A DNA stretch of 56,460 nucleotides from Flavobacteriales bacterium (GTDB lineage: Bacteria; Bacteroidota; Bacteroidia; Flavobacteriales; Schleiferiaceae), in contig PAND01000003.1 of the NCBI GenBank assembly GCA_002707525.1, positions 21,155 to 77,614 on the forward strand, read 5' to 3'. A program made the translations under genes and the position numbers. The notes under the pieces were generated by a model, which was not told where the DNA came from, did no database searches, and was given only the letters and a program-made list of their open reading frames with translations. Positions 25,417 through 35,848 of this stretch are shown one piece after another. The number at the start of each line of letters is the position of its first letter. The first letter of the stretch is position 1.

Positions 25417-27647
25417 ATGTGGTACGAGTTTTTAGTATTCGTCCTTTTTTGCTTGGCCGTAATAGACTTAACAGTCGGGGTTAGTAATGACGCGGCCAAC
25501 TTTTTGAATTCAGCAATAGGTTCAAAAGTAGCTCCGTTTAAAACAATTCTAATAATCGCCTCAATAGGTGTATTAGCAGGTGCTGTATCGTCAGAAGGAA
25601 TGATGGAGGTCGCAAGAAAAGGAGTCTTTGTTCCGAGCTTCTTTACTTTTGATAATATCATGTTAGTATTTGTTGCGGTGATGTTAACGGATATTATTCT
25701 TCTAGATTTCTTCAATCGTTTAGGGCTTCCAACGTCGACTACAGTGAGTATCGTGTTTGAATTACTTGGAGCTGGATTCATAATTGGTTTACTCTACAGT
25801 TACCAACAAAACTTGGATGCTGAATTTTCGGAGTTTATAAATTTCGCTACTGCGGGTAAAATAATATCTGGTATATTTTTATCAATCCTTGTGGCCTTTA
25901 GTTCAGGAGCATTAGTTCAATTTGTCACCCGTCTACTTTTACGTTTAATCTGAAGGCGGGTCTAAAGAAATACGGAGCGGTTTTCGGAGGAATAGCTATT
26001 ACAGCCATTACGTATTTCCTATTAATTAAGGGATTGAAAGGAGCGAGTTTTATTAGTACTGAAACAAGATCTTTTATTGCAGAACATACAGATATCATTC
26101 TGCTTAGCAGTGCTCTTTTTTGGACGATAGCGACGTTCATAATGCAGCGAACTTTTTCGTTGAACCCACTTAAATTTATTGTTCTGGCAGGAACCTTTTC
26201 TTTGGCCATGGCCTTTGCGGGTAATGATCTAGTCAATTTTATTGGAGTTACAGTTGCTGGGTGGCAGAGTTTAGAAGAGTGGTCTTTGGCTGGAGTACCT
26301 GCAGAGTCCTTTTTTATGGATGTTTTAGGTGAAAAAGCTAAGGCGCCAATAGTAATGTTGCTCGGTGCAGGTGCCATAATGGTTATCACACTTTGGACTT
26401 CTAAAAAGGCAAGAAATGTTAGTCAGACGGAAGTTAAGTTAGCACGTCAAGGCGAGGGTGAAGAAAGGTTTAATTCCAATGCATTATCTCGCGGTATAGT
26501 GGGTGTTTTTGTTTCTATAGGTCAGTTTTTAGGGTTAATTATAGGTCAAAGAGCAGTTTACAGAATAAATATGCGATTTGCTCATAACAGGGCCGAAATG
26601 GAGGATGCCTCAGCAAGTTTTGATTTACTACGTGCTTCGGTCAATTTGATGACGGCATCCATTTTAATTTCTTATGCAACATCTCTTCAGCTGCCCTTAT
26701 CTACTACTTATGTGAGTTTTATGGTTGCGATGGGAACGTCGCTTGCCGATCGCGCCTGGGGAATAGAAAGTGCTGTTTATAGAGTTGCAGGAGTTTTACA
26801 GGTGATTGGTGGTTGGATCATGACAGCCGTCATAGCCTTTGCTGCATCTGCGCTTTTCGGTTTAATCATGTTTTATGGCGGGAGAGTAGGTGTGTTGTCT
26901 GTTGTTGCCTTCGCGGGAATTATGCTGATTCGTTCTCATGTTAAGTTTCGAAATTCTGATGAAATTGACTTGGATGTTGAATCTCTTGAAATTAAATCGG
27001 AGTTAAGCGAACAATTTGAAGTTCATAAGGAAGAGGTGGGAAGTGATTTGCGAAACTTGGATAAGATGGTTACGCTGGCATTACGTTCACTTGTAGGTTC
27101 CAATAAAGACATCCTTTTGGAGTGTTCCAAAAGATTGGCCTTAGATAGTAAGAAGCTAGAGAAATCATTTAAGAAGGCCTTTGTAACGCGTGATATGTTT
27201 AATGCTGAAGATCAACTTCTCTATGCAGAATTACATATTAATGCCCACAGAGGGATGACAGAATTGTATAGAGTCGCCTTTAAGCTTAGTGAGAATTGTT
27301 TGAATCACATTACAAATTTTGGTGGTGTCCCTAGAAGTGAGTATCTGGATCTAATTATTGATGCAGAAGATGAAATTAAACGGTATTTAGATGATGTACG
27401 CCGACAAATTTTGTCTGGAAGGGATGAAGAGAGTGGCCAACTTGGAGAAAAAGCAAGAAGAGTGGAACAAAAGCTCAACGGCGCGTTGCGTGAAGAATTA
27501 AATTTTTACACATTGAATAGTGTCAGTAATCGATTAGTTCGATTGCAGGTGAATATCATTCTAGACTTATTGGAATTGATAAAACATGCAGAGGAGGTGT
27601 ATTACATTCATAATGCCTTTAACCAAAGCAACTTAAGATCTTCATAG
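25417..27647 (+). pseudogene. PiT-family inorganic phosphate permease, interrupted by a one-base frameshift
   Basis: Two frames together spell one PiT permease of 743 aa. The first frame ends in a stop at 25951-25953, after LVQFVTRLLLRLI. The next frame continues with TFNLKAGLKKYGAVFGGIAITAITYFLLIKGLKG and runs to 27647. Adding one T to the TTTT at 25937-25940 joins them as RLLFTFNLKAG, as in intact homologs. Both halves hold the PiT signature: D-L-T-V-G-V-S-N-D-A-A-N-F near 15-27, and FAGNDLVNFIGV near 265-276. About 10-12 helices are present, and after about residue 530 there is a cytoplasmic PhoU-like helical domain. There are no other disruptions. A sequencing error or a recent mutation are both possible; two separate proteins are unlikely. 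Start at ATG 25417 (a TTG at 25402 is the alternative). Confidence 0.85.
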
Positions 27648-27674
27648 CTACCGTATTTATAGCGCTTCGATCAA

Positions 27675-29069
27675 TTATTCTGCTTTCCTTTGAGCTTCAC
27701 CGTAGTACTTATAAAAATAAGGTATAGTTTCAATTCCTTTAAAATAATTAAATACGCCGTAGTGCTCATTTGGACTATGGATTGCATCACTATCTAAACC
27801 AAACCCCATAAGTATACTTTTGGCACCTAGAATTTGCTCAAAAAGAGCTACAATCGGAATAGATCCTCCGGATCTAACGGGTAGAGCGGGTACGCCAAAA
27901 GTAGCTTCATAGGCTTTTGAAGCACTTTTGTAGGCTGGGTCAGAAGTATGAGTTACATAGGGTAAACCACCGTGGTGAGGTGTTATGTTAATACACACAC
28001 TGGCAGGTGCTATTTTTGTAAAGTGTTCCATAAATTTCTGCGTGATATTATCAGGGTCTTGGCCAGGTACTAGGCGCATACTGATTTTTGCAAAAGCCTT
28101 GGAAGGAATAACGGTTTTGGCACCTTCACCAATATACCCTCCCCACATACCGTTTACATCTAAGGTTGGTCGAATAGAAGTCCGTTCTGGTGTTGAATAA
28201 CCCTGCTCACCTTTTTCAGCCGGTATGGCTATAGAGGAATTGAATTGTTCTTGACTGAATGGAGCTTGAGCCATAATTGCACGTTCCTCGTCGCTTACTA
28301 TTTCAACGCCATCATAAAAACCCTCAACGGTAATTCTTCCATGGTCATCGTGCAAGGATCCAATCATATCAGCAAGTATGTTCAAAGGATTGGCAACTGC
28401 TCCTCCATATAAGCCTGAATGCAAATCCCGGTTAGGACCTGTTACTTCAACTTCAACATAACTTAGCCCCCGTAACCCTGTGGTAATGGATGGTACGTCA
28501 TTGGCAATCATACCAGTATCGGAGATGAGAATCACATCACATGCCAATTTATCACGATAGTTCTTTATAAACGGTTCAAGATTCATGGAGCCCACTTCTT
28601 CTTCTCCTTCAATCATGAATTTGATATTGCACGGAATATTTCCTTGCTCTTTAAGTATTTCAAATGCTTTGAGGTGCATGAACATTTGTCCCTTGTCATC
28701 GCAAGCGCCACGTGCGAATATGGCACCTTCAGGGTGAATAGCCGTTTTTTTAATCACCGGTTCAAACGGATCCGCATCCCAGAGTTCAATTGGGTCTGCA
28801 GGCTGTACATCGTAATGACCATATACTAATACCGTAGGTAAATTCGTATCAACTATGCATTCACCATATACTATTGGGTGTCCAGCGGTTGGATAAATCT
28901 CCACATTCTCTAAGCCAATAGCATGCATATGGCCTTCAATTGCAGAAGCACATTTTACTACGTCGTCATTAAATGACGGATCAGCTGAAATTGAGGGTAT
29001 GCGAAGTAATTCGAATAGCTCAAATAGAAGGCGGTCTTTGTGGTTTTCAATGAAGGATTTTGGATCCAT
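27675..29069 (-). CDS. M20 family dipeptidase
   Basis: 464 aa, a zinc metallopeptidase of the M20/CPG2-carnosinase group that cleaves dipeptides. Metal ligands and catalytic residues are in place: H85 and D87 in VYGHYDVQP, D124 in GACDDKG and E157/E158 in IEGEEEVGS. The dimerisation/lid domain includes GLRGLSYVEVEVTGPNRDLHSG. No signal peptide is seen, so it is probably cytoplasmic. A strong promoter lies just upstream, and the gene converges on the PiT permease with about 27 bases between stops and no visible terminator. Confidence 0.93.
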   Translation of the reverse strand: MDPKSFIENHKDRLLFELFELLRIPSISADPSFNDDVVKCASAIEGHMHAIGLENVEIYPTAGHPIVYGECIVDTNLPTVLVYGHYDVQPADPIELWDADPFEPVIKKTAIHPEGAIFARGACDDKGQMFMHLKAFEILKEQGNIPCNIKFMIEGEEEVGSMNLEPFIKNYRDKLACDVILISDTGMIANDVPSITTGLRGLSYVEVEVTGPNRDLHSGLYGGAVANPLNILADMIGSLHDDHGRITVEGFYDGVEIVSDEERAIMAQAPFSQEQFNSSIAIPAEKGEQGYSTPERTSIRPTLDVNGMWGGYIGEGAKTVIPSKAFAKISMRLVPGQDPDNITQKFMEHFTKIAPASVCINITPHHGGLPYVTHTSDPAYKSASKAYEATFGVPALPVRSGGSIPIVALFEQILGAKSILMGFGLDSDAIHSPNEHYGVFNYFKGIETIPYFYKYYGEAQRKAE

Positions 29070-29097
29070 AGGACTGAATAATTATGAAATTCGATAC

Positions 29098-29126
29098 CAA
29101 AGTTAAACGTGTACCGATGTATTCAA
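29098..29126 (-). promoter_or_regulatory. Consensus promoter for the M20 dipeptidase
   Basis: On the minus strand TTG (29126-29124), 18 bases, then a perfect TAnnTTTG box, TAACTTTG (29105-29098). The start codon is at 29069. This is the best complete promoter match in the window. Confidence 0.7.
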
Positions 29127-29170
29127 GGCATAAAAATATTTAATCTTAATTTTTTGCTGCTTATTCATTC

Positions 29171-30493
29171 TCACGTCGAATAGAAGATATTGCTCAGGCC
29201 TGATTTTTTCATGAGTTGTATCCATCCTAATTTGAAAATATCTTTTAGGTTGATAGGAATAAAATCGTTGAGGTACCAGAATCCCACAAGAATTCCTGAG
29301 AAATAGGTTGCGATTGAAACATAGGCTACACCGGTTATCCCGCCACCATTAGTCAGGACTAATAGATCCCCTAAGATATTCACCAGAACCATTATTGTCA
29401 CCTTCCTTAAATTAAATTTAGGTTGGTTCAATATATCCAATGCCATTCCATTAAGTCTATCAAAAGGAATCAAAATGATGTAAAGAATAAAAATCTTGAA
29501 AACCTCTTGAGATTCGGAGAATTCAGATCCGGCTATCAATGCTATTAATTCAGGGGTAAAAAACCAAACTAAGCCCAACGGGCAAATCAGCAACCAGAAC
29601 AAATAGCCCATAGATCGGAGCAAAAGGTCCCTCAGTGCTGCTGCACCTTCTTGTTGGTTCACTTGAGCCATTGGGGGGAAATAAGCTGCAATAAATCCTT
29701 GCAGCGGCACTTCAATTACCCTTAGCACTTTCTCAGGTACTCCATAGATAGCAACTGCGGCAGGTCCTAGGAAGGGCATGAGTAAGAAAGTGTCGGAACT
29801 TTTTAAGAGTGACGTTCCAAGGGATGTCCCAAAGGTATATTTACCAAAGTTAAAAAGTACGCTTACGTCTTTCTTGCGACCCTTCTTCCAATTTGATATT
29901 CCATTATATCCGAGACTAGTGATAATTAATCCTGGAATAATTTGTGACGCAATTAAAATATAGATCAGGTCATTTGAATCTAAAACATTAATGGTGATTA
30001 GATAAATACCTATCATAAATACTACTTGGATACTGCACATTATCCAAAGCACTGAAATGTATTTTTCACGAGCACTCATTATCCAAACCCCAATATTAGT
30101 TGCTTGGCTACCTATCATCGCTGCAGGAATCCACCATAGGAAATGAGTATAAGCGAAGGATATGTCAAGAATTGAAAAGAGTAAATAAAGAAGAAAACTA
30201 GCAATTAAAACCACAGCATTAGTGAGAGCGGCCAATTTCCAGGTAGAGCCAATGACGGCACGTTTATGTGACTCTGATGTTTTATCAAAGTATAGTTTTT
30301 GAAAGGCGTTGCCTAGGAGACCAGTTCTTGCCATTTCTAGAAGACCTAACAAGGCAATGAAGAAAATCCATTCTCCTAGCAATTCTGTATTGATAAAGCG
30401 AGCTAGAAGAGCGAAATTCAACATGCCTAAACATGCGGATACAACACTGCTCGCTGTGCTTTGAGTATTCTTGTCTTTAAAAAAATTACGCAT
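29171..30493 (-). CDS. Polysaccharide/oligosaccharide flippase (Wzx-like, MOP superfamily)
   Basis: 440 aa with about 12-14 hydrophobic helices spread along the length, no signal peptide, and the MOP/Wzx layout (STASSVVSACLGMLNFALLARFINTELLGEW at the start; SDTFLLMPFLGPAAVAIYGVPEKVLR near the middle). Such proteins flip lipid-linked oligosaccharides across the inner membrane for surface polysaccharide or lipopolysaccharide assembly. It is divergent from a glycosyltransferase gene, which fits a small surface-glycan locus. The substrate cannot be inferred. Confidence 0.86.
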   Translation of the reverse strand: MRNFFKDKNTQSTASSVVSACLGMLNFALLARFINTELLGEWIFFIALLGLLEMARTGLLGNAFQKLYFDKTSESHKRAVIGSTWKLAALTNAVVLIASFLLYLLFSILDISFAYTHFLWWIPAAMIGSQATNIGVWIMSAREKYISVLWIMCSIQVVFMIGIYLITINVLDSNDLIYILIASQIIPGLIITSLGYNGISNWKKGRKKDVSVLFNFGKYTFGTSLGTSLLKSSDTFLLMPFLGPAAVAIYGVPEKVLRVIEVPLQGFIAAYFPPMAQVNQQEGAAALRDLLLRSMGYLFWLLICPLGLVWFFTPELIALIAGSEFSESQEVFKIFILYIILIPFDRLNGMALDILNQPKFNLRKVTIMVLVNILGDLLVLTNGGGITGVAYVSIATYFSGILVGFWYLNDFIPINLKDIFKLGWIQLMKKSGLSNIFYST

Positions 30494-30582
30494 AGAGGAT
30501 GTGAAAACTTTTTTGAATCAAAATAGCTTATACCTTGAACTCGGTAAAAATAGTAAAGAGTTTACCACGTTGATTTTTGAAT

Positions 30583-31788
30583 ATGAATAAAATCAAGAAT
30601 AGAGATATAGTTGTTATCAGTCCTCAGGCATGGGACGGTGAAATTGGCAGTAATTGTAGGGATATTGCCAGGGAATTAGCAAAACATAACAGGGTGTTGT
30701 ATATCAATAGACCCATGGATTGGGCAACGTACCTTAAGAGTTTTATCAAAAAAAATGAGTCAGCAGTCGTTAGAAAAAAAGTTTTAAGAGGTCAGGTTTC
30801 AGAGTATCAGTATCTAGACCAAAACCTAACGGTTTTTACACCTAAACTTATAATCCCATCTGTTAATTTCTTACCCGATGGGATTTTATATGACCAAGCA
30901 AATAGGAAGATTAATGCCGTGTTTTCCAAAGAGATTCAACGTTCAATAGCACATTTGGGCTTTTCTAACTTCATCATATTTAATGATTCGGATATGTTCA
31001 GAGGGCTGTATTTGAAAGAATTGCTCCATCCTCAATCCTATATATATTACTCTAGAGATAACCTCGTTTTTACAGATTACTATAAAAAGCACGGTCCGCG
31101 TATTGAGCCTATACTTATGGCCAAATCGGATTTGTGTGTCGCTAACTCCGAATTTCTAGCTGAGATTTGTAAAAAGTATAATCCACATAGTTATGATATT
31201 GGTCAAGGTGTTGACTTGACCGAATGGGACCCGTCTACAAACCCTGAAAAACCAAAAGATTTGGAGGGAATCAAAGGGCCAATAATAGGATATGTTGGTG
31301 CATTATTGGCCATGCGTCTAGATATTGAACTTTTGGAAAGATTAGCTTCCGCACATCCTCAATGGAATTTTGTTCTTGTGGGACCACAAGACAATTCTTT
31401 TATCAAGAGTAAACTGCATCAGCTAAGCAATGTCTTTTTTATTGGATCAAAACGACCAGAGGAATTACCTGCGTATGTACATTCTTTTGACGTATGTGTG
31501 AATCCACAAATTGTTAATGAGATGACTGTTGGTAATTATCCGCGCAAAATTGATGAGTATTTGGCTATGGGGAAGCCAGTAGTTGCTACTAATACGCCTA
31601 CAATGCAGACTTTTCTTCCTCATGTGTTTCTGGCTAATAATTTGCAAGAATATAGTTCCTTGATAAAAAGAGCGATAGATTCAAAGACCGTTGAAGAACA
31701 AAATTCTCGTAGAAATTTTGCTCTTTCTCATAATTGGGGCGAGTCCGTTAGAAAACTTGGATTGGCTTTCATGGAATCAACTAAATAG
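30583..31788 (+). CDS. Glycosyltransferase (GT4-like fold, TuaH-like)
   Basis: 401 aa from the ATG at 30583; a TTG two codons upstream is possible. A two-domain GT-B arrangement is seen. The N-terminal half begins RDIVVISPQAWDGEIGSNCRDIARELAKHN and contains NDSDMFRG. The C-terminal nucleotide-sugar domain contains IIGYVGALLAMRLDIELLERLA, FIGSKRPEELPAYVHSFDVCVNPQ and PRKIDEYLAMGKPVVAT, the EX7E-like retaining glycosyltransferase motif. It is probably a cytoplasmic enzyme of surface-glycan synthesis. Divergent neighbour of the Wzx-like flippase. The sugar and acceptor are unknown. Confidence 0.87.
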   Translation: MNKIKNRDIVVISPQAWDGEIGSNCRDIARELAKHNRVLYINRPMDWATYLKSFIKKNESAVVRKKVLRGQVSEYQYLDQNLTVFTPKLIIPSVNFLPDGILYDQANRKINAVFSKEIQRSIAHLGFSNFIIFNDSDMFRGLYLKELLHPQSYIYYSRDNLVFTDYYKKHGPRIEPILMAKSDLCVANSEFLAEICKKYNPHSYDIGQGVDLTEWDPSTNPEKPKDLEGIKGPIIGYVGALLAMRLDIELLERLASAHPQWNFVLVGPQDNSFIKSKLHQLSNVFFIGSKRPEELPAYVHSFDVCVNPQIVNEMTVGNYPRKIDEYLAMGKPVVATNTPTMQTFLPHVFLANNLQEYSSLIKRAIDSKTVEEQNSRRNFALSHNWGESVRKLGLAFMESTK

Positions 31789-31828
31789 CCTCTAAGGGTT
31801 TTTAGTACTGATTTTTCTATATTCGGAC

Positions 31829-34039
31829 ATGCGTTACCTCCTCGTAATCATTGGCGTGTTCTTTTTCCATATAATGGGTGCACAAACAATGACGGTAAGT
31901 TCCGCAGGAAATTATGATGACCCCTATTGGATGGCGTCCAATATTTTGGTAGACTCCACGCTTTCCATTTATAATTCTGGTCAAAATGGATTGCCATTAA
32001 CGCAGCCCTCGTCTGATCAGATAGGTTATTTTCAGGCTAATAATCCTAATTTTCCAATTCAAAGCGGAATAGTCATGGTTGCGGCTCAAAATGCGAGTGA
32101 TGTTATTGCAATGACTACTGGAGTGGGAAATGATGTGACCTTTACTGACCCGGAATTAGCTAGTGTGCTTACTTCTTTAGGTATGTCTGTAGCAACAAAT
32201 CCAATAAAGGACATGGTTGAGATAGAATTCAGTTTTATTGCGCAATCAGATAGCATTTCCTTCAATTATTGTTTTGGTTCACATGAATACGACGGGTATA
32301 CTTGCTCCAATTTTAATGATGTTTTTGGCTTCTTTTTAGAAGGTAGCTATATCAACGGTGTTACAGCCCCAGTTGGGCAAACTATCGTTGAGAATATTGC
32401 AACTATACCGGGTACAAATGTTCCTATCGCTGTCAATACCATAAACCAAGGTTTTCCCTCAAATTCGGGAGGCGCGGCTCAATGTTTAACGGCTAATCCA
32501 AATTACGTTGCGCACAGCATGTATTACAACCCTTCCAATGGAGCAGTGACAACCTTGGATGGATATACGGATAAATTTACTGCAACAGCACAGGTTGAAT
32601 GTGGCGGTTGGTATACGATTCGATTAAAACTCGCTAACGTCAGTGATAATATTCTGAGTTCGGCTGTTTTTCTTGAAGAGAAATCCTTGAAAGGGCCAAC
32701 AATTTCTATTTCGGATTCTACGAACGTAGGTAACTCCTTTAATGATTCTCTAATAGTAGAAGGATGCAATGAGAATCAGATCATATTCTCGCGTTCCTCT
32801 AATTTTGGAATTACCATGAAGATTCCTATTAAAACAGAAGGTAACGCTATTGAGGGAGTTGATTACAGCACATTGCCAGATACAATTACCTTATTACCCG
32901 GCCAACAATCAGATACCTTGACCTTTTGGATTTACGATGATAATGTAGTTGAGGGAATAGATACGCTCATTGTAGTGCAGGATTACGTTTTTACCGATTG
33001 TTACAATTATCCTGTAACTCGAATCCCATATTACATCAGAGATAAAGATTCCCTGTTAGGAGATTTAGTTATTACTTCGAGCTTAGATAGTGTAGATTGC
33101 CCGGGAGACAGTTTGGAATTGTCAATCGTTTTGAATTCATACGAAGGGAATTACGATGGCTATTGGCACATAGATTCCTCTAACGCATTTACTAGGTATG
33201 TTGAAGTTAATTCGGATACTACCTTGTTTTTTACATTGTGGGACGAATGCGGGGATACAATTCTCTTTGCGCAAGATTTATTTGTAAAAGAGTATGATCC
33301 TTTAGTTTACACCAAGGATACGGTGCGGGTTTGTCCAGGTGATTCAGTAATGTTAGTTCCCTTTTATCAGGGAGGTCAATCACCAACGGTTTTTACTTGG
33401 TCAGATAATCTAACGAATACCATTCCAAGAATGGTATTGCCCTATGCAGATTCTTCATTTTATGAATTTATCCTTACAGATGGTTGCGAAACAATACTTA
33501 TTGATAGCGCTATAGCCGTGAACATGCCACAACCGAGTGCCGGTTTTCAATATTTGAACGACCCTTATGTGCCTCTGCGCGTCTTATTTAATGAAAAGGC
33601 CCAGAATGAGGTGAGTTGGACTTGGTATATTGATTCAGTTGTGTTTACTGGCGCAACCTTTGAATATGATTTCCTGAGCCCTGGAGACTATGAAGTAGTA
33701 CAAGTGGTTACTAGTGATTTTGGATGTGTCGATTCAATCAAATTAACCGTATCCGTAGAAACGGACTTTTACCTCTATATACCTGATGCATTCACTCCAG
33801 ATGGAGACGGTCTTAACGAGTGTTTCGAAATAAAAGGTGTAGGCTTCGAAGGGTACGAATTCGCAGTGTATGACAGATGGGGTAACGAAGTCTTCCACAC
33901 ACTTGATATAACAGAATGCTGGGACGGAACCTTTAATGGACAACAGCTGCCTCTGGGGTCTTATAATTATAGGCTTATAGCCGATTTACCTTTTGATAAA
34001 ATAGAAATTTTCACCGGTACATTAAATATCCTTCGCTAA
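31829..34039 (+). CDS. Surface protein with choice-of-anchor L domain and T9SS type B (gliding motility-associated) C-terminus
   Basis: 736 aa. Signal peptide about 1-18 (ending MGAQ). A choice-of-anchor L domain follows (about 45-290; NASDVIAMTTG, LDYEFS-like MVEIEFSFIAQSDSISFNYCFGSHEYDGY). Next is a Calx-beta-like/Ig-like region (about 310-540) and a PKD-like domain (about 565-645, YDFLSPGDYEVVQVVTSDFGCVDS). The CHU-C type B sorting domain ends the protein (IPDAFTPDGDGLNECFEI ... YDRWGNEVFHT ... GSYNYRLIADL). It should be exported by the SprA translocon and may serve adhesion. It sits downstream of the glycosyltransferase and converges with the prenyltransferase gene, with 3 bases between stop codons. 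Confidence 0.9.
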   Translation: MRYLLVIIGVFFFHIMGAQTMTVSSAGNYDDPYWMASNILVDSTLSIYNSGQNGLPLTQPSSDQIGYFQANNPNFPIQSGIVMVAAQNASDVIAMTTGVGNDVTFTDPELASVLTSLGMSVATNPIKDMVEIEFSFIAQSDSISFNYCFGSHEYDGYTCSNFNDVFGFFLEGSYINGVTAPVGQTIVENIATIPGTNVPIAVNTINQGFPSNSGGAAQCLTANPNYVAHSMYYNPSNGAVTTLDGYTDKFTATAQVECGGWYTIRLKLANVSDNILSSAVFLEEKSLKGPTISISDSTNVGNSFNDSLIVEGCNENQIIFSRSSNFGITMKIPIKTEGNAIEGVDYSTLPDTITLLPGQQSDTLTFWIYDDNVVEGIDTLIVVQDYVFTDCYNYPVTRIPYYIRDKDSLLGDLVITSSLDSVDCPGDSLELSIVLNSYEGNYDGYWHIDSSNAFTRYVEVNSDTTLFFTLWDECGDTILFAQDLFVKEYDPLVYTKDTVRVCPGDSVMLVPFYQGGQSPTVFTWSDNLTNTIPRMVLPYADSSFYEFILTDGCETILIDSAIAVNMPQPSAGFQYLNDPYVPLRVLFNEKAQNEVSWTWYIDSVVFTGATFEYDFLSPGDYEVVQVVTSDFGCVDSIKLTVSVETDFYLYIPDAFTPDGDGLNECFEIKGVGFEGYEFAVYDRWGNEVFHTLDITECWDGTFNGQQLPLGSYNYRLIADLPFDKIEIFTGTLNILR

Positions 34040-34042
34040 TTC

Positions 34043-34918
34043 TTACAGGAACGGAAGAGTTAGTACACCAATCACTAGGATGATTTTATAAATGAGGTGA
34101 GCCCATCTAAGGCTACTTAAGTGGTTTGTTTTAAGAGCGATTAGCGTTGCTGCACTCAACAATATGAGTATAATGAAAATACCAATTTCTGCATATTGAT
34201 TGAATAACCCCTTCGTAAAAAATGTAGGTATCCATGCGATCATTGCGCTAGCCATTAAGGCAAAGCGTGTTTTATCCTCACCAAACTCACTGGCCACCGT
34301 TTTACGCCCAATGATGATATCTCCTTTGAGCATCAACAGGTCTTTAAGCATCTCCCTAGAAAATAGTGTTAATCCCAACAAAGCACCAAAGGCAAAGGTG
34401 TGTATTGAGCTAAAATTATGATATACTGACATGGCAAAAAACGGAGTGAGTGCAAGGATGGCCGCACTAGTATGAGATACTATTGGAAGGCTTCTTAAAC
34501 GGTGACTGTGGTACCATAGCCCCAAGGCAAAAAGTCCAAAAAATAACAAAGCCTTGAGTCCAACCCACCAAGCACCTAATAAACCAAGAATCAAAAGGAA
34601 AATTGCCGTATTTAAGCTGGTTCTTCTACTTACTAATCTTTCGAATGCACTTTGCTTAGGACGGTTGATCGTATCCGCAGCGTAGTCATAGAATGAATTA
34701 ATCAAGAATCCAAACCCCAATAGGAAAGCACCTGACCACGTAATTAGATGCGTATTGGTATCTAAAAGAACATTCCATCTTGAGTCATGCGGCGCAAAGA
34801 CGAATAATGCGATCAGGTATTGACCAAGAATTAATAATGCAATATTATACCAGCGTATTTGGCTCATTAAAGCGAGCACCTTCAAAATCTGTAGGCGGCT
34901 GCGGTTTATTTTTTTCAA
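34043..34918 (-). CDS. UbiA-family prenyltransferase (GGGP geranylgeranyltransferase-like)
   Basis: 291 aa with about eight or nine membrane helices. The first polar motif reads NSFYDYAADTINRP (N74, D78, D82, N85), the second REMLKDLLMLKGDIIIGRKTVASEFG near 190-213, both typical of UbiA enzymes that move a prenyl chain onto an acceptor. Bacteroidota members are often labelled geranylgeranylglycerol-phosphate geranylgeranyltransferase because of similarity to the archaeal enzyme, but the true acceptor is unproven. Its start overlaps the mevalonate kinase stop by 4 bases and it ends the queD-fabD-mvaD-mvk-ubiA run, so its prenyl donor probably comes from the pathway in the same operon. Confidence 0.85.
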   Translation of the reverse strand: MKKINRSRLQILKVLALMSQIRWYNIALLILGQYLIALFVFAPHDSRWNVLLDTNTHLITWSGAFLLGFGFLINSFYDYAADTINRPKQSAFERLVSRRTSLNTAIFLLILGLLGAWWVGLKALLFFGLFALGLWYHSHRLRSLPIVSHTSAAILALTPFFAMSVYHNFSSIHTFAFGALLGLTLFSREMLKDLLMLKGDIIIGRKTVASEFGEDKTRFALMASAMIAWIPTFFTKGLFNQYAEIGIFIILILLSAATLIALKTNHLSSLRWAHLIYKIILVIGVLTLPFL

Positions 34919-35841
34919 AACCGATAGACTACTTCCGGATCAAATTTATTGAAGAGTTTGCGAGTCTTCTCATAATCCCGAGTAAAACCCATCACGAAGC
35001 CCCCGCCACCAGACCCACAAAGTTTTAAGTAATAATCTTCAGAGTCTAGTCCTTGTTTCCATAAATCGTGGAAACCGTGTGGAATCATAGGCTCGAAATT
35101 TTCCAAGACTAGTCTACTTAGTTTTTTAAGGTTTGAGAATAGCGGGTTTGTGTCTCCTTCAACAAAGGCTTTGATACAAGCATCATTATACTTCACAAAT
35201 TGATGTTTAAGCATATTTCGGAAGCCTTCTTCTTTGAGCTTATCCATGAATATTTCAACCATAGGCTGAGTTTCACCGGGAACACCCGAATTAAGAAGAA
35301 ATACGGCACCAGCACCAAGCTCACTTGCAGGTAAGTCAACTGATCCTAATTCATTCGTGCTTTTAATCAATAAAGGAAGTCCCATGTAACAAATAGTTGG
35401 GTCTATTCCACTGCTCTTACCGTGGAAATAGTTTTCCATCCAACTAAAAATGGATTTCAACTTTTTAATATCAGTCGAATTCTCAGGGTTTTTTGAAATT
35501 TTATTCCGGCAGTATCGGTCATAAATTGCGGCTACTAATGCACCTGAGCTACCTACTCCAAAACCTTGTGGAATAGAAGAATCAAAGTATAATCCATGGT
35601 TTAGATCTGATTCGAATTGATTCAGATTAAAGTGACAAGGTGCATCTTCTTTCTTAAGATATTCTAAGTAAGCAAATAGGTGTTTGTTACTTGAAGCTTG
35701 AACCGAGTTAAAAGTATCTTCAAATTGAAAAGCTCCTTTATAATAGCCATGGGGTATGCTTAGACCCATGCTATCCTTAATAATCCCATACTCGCCAAAG
35801 AGAAGGATTTTGCCATAAAACAAAGGATTGGAGCGTTTCAT
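34915..35841 (-). CDS. Mevalonate kinase-like GHMP kinase
   Basis: 308 aa from the ATG at 35841, which avoids overlap with mvaD and gives the typical beginning PLFYGKILLFGEYGI; the frame is open to 35883 but that would overlap mvaD by 35 bases. GHMP motifs: the P-loop IPQGFGVGSSGALVAAIYD near 98-116, and the C-terminal CGSGGGGFVMGF near 279-290. It phosphorylates mevalonate (or a phosphomevalonate step) in isoprenoid synthesis. It sits between diphosphomevalonate decarboxylase and a prenyltransferase in an overlapping operon. The exact substrate step is inferred. Confidence 0.88.
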   Translation of the reverse strand: MKRSNPLFYGKILLFGEYGIIKDSMGLSIPHGYYKGAFQFEDTFNSVQASSNKHLFAYLEYLKKEDAPCHFNLNQFESDLNHGLYFDSSIPQGFGVGSSGALVAAIYDRYCRNKISKNPENSTDIKKLKSIFSWMENYFHGKSSGIDPTICYMGLPLLIKSTNELGSVDLPASELGAGAVFLLNSGVPGETQPMVEIFMDKLKEEGFRNMLKHQFVKYNDACIKAFVEGDTNPLFSNLKKLSRLVLENFEPMIPHGFHDLWKQGLDSEDYYLKLCGSGGGGFVMGFTRDYEKTRKLFNKFDPEVVYRF

Positions 35842-35848
35842 ATGTTGC

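Noticed and set aside
25937-25953. Programmed -1 frameshift in the PiT gene
   Set aside because: No canonical slippery heptamer or obvious downstream pseudoknot was seen; mutation or sequencing error is simpler.
25925-26389. Minus-strand frame of 154 codons across the PiT frameshift
   Set aside because: Antisense to clear PiT helices; the frameshift gives a better explanation of the break.
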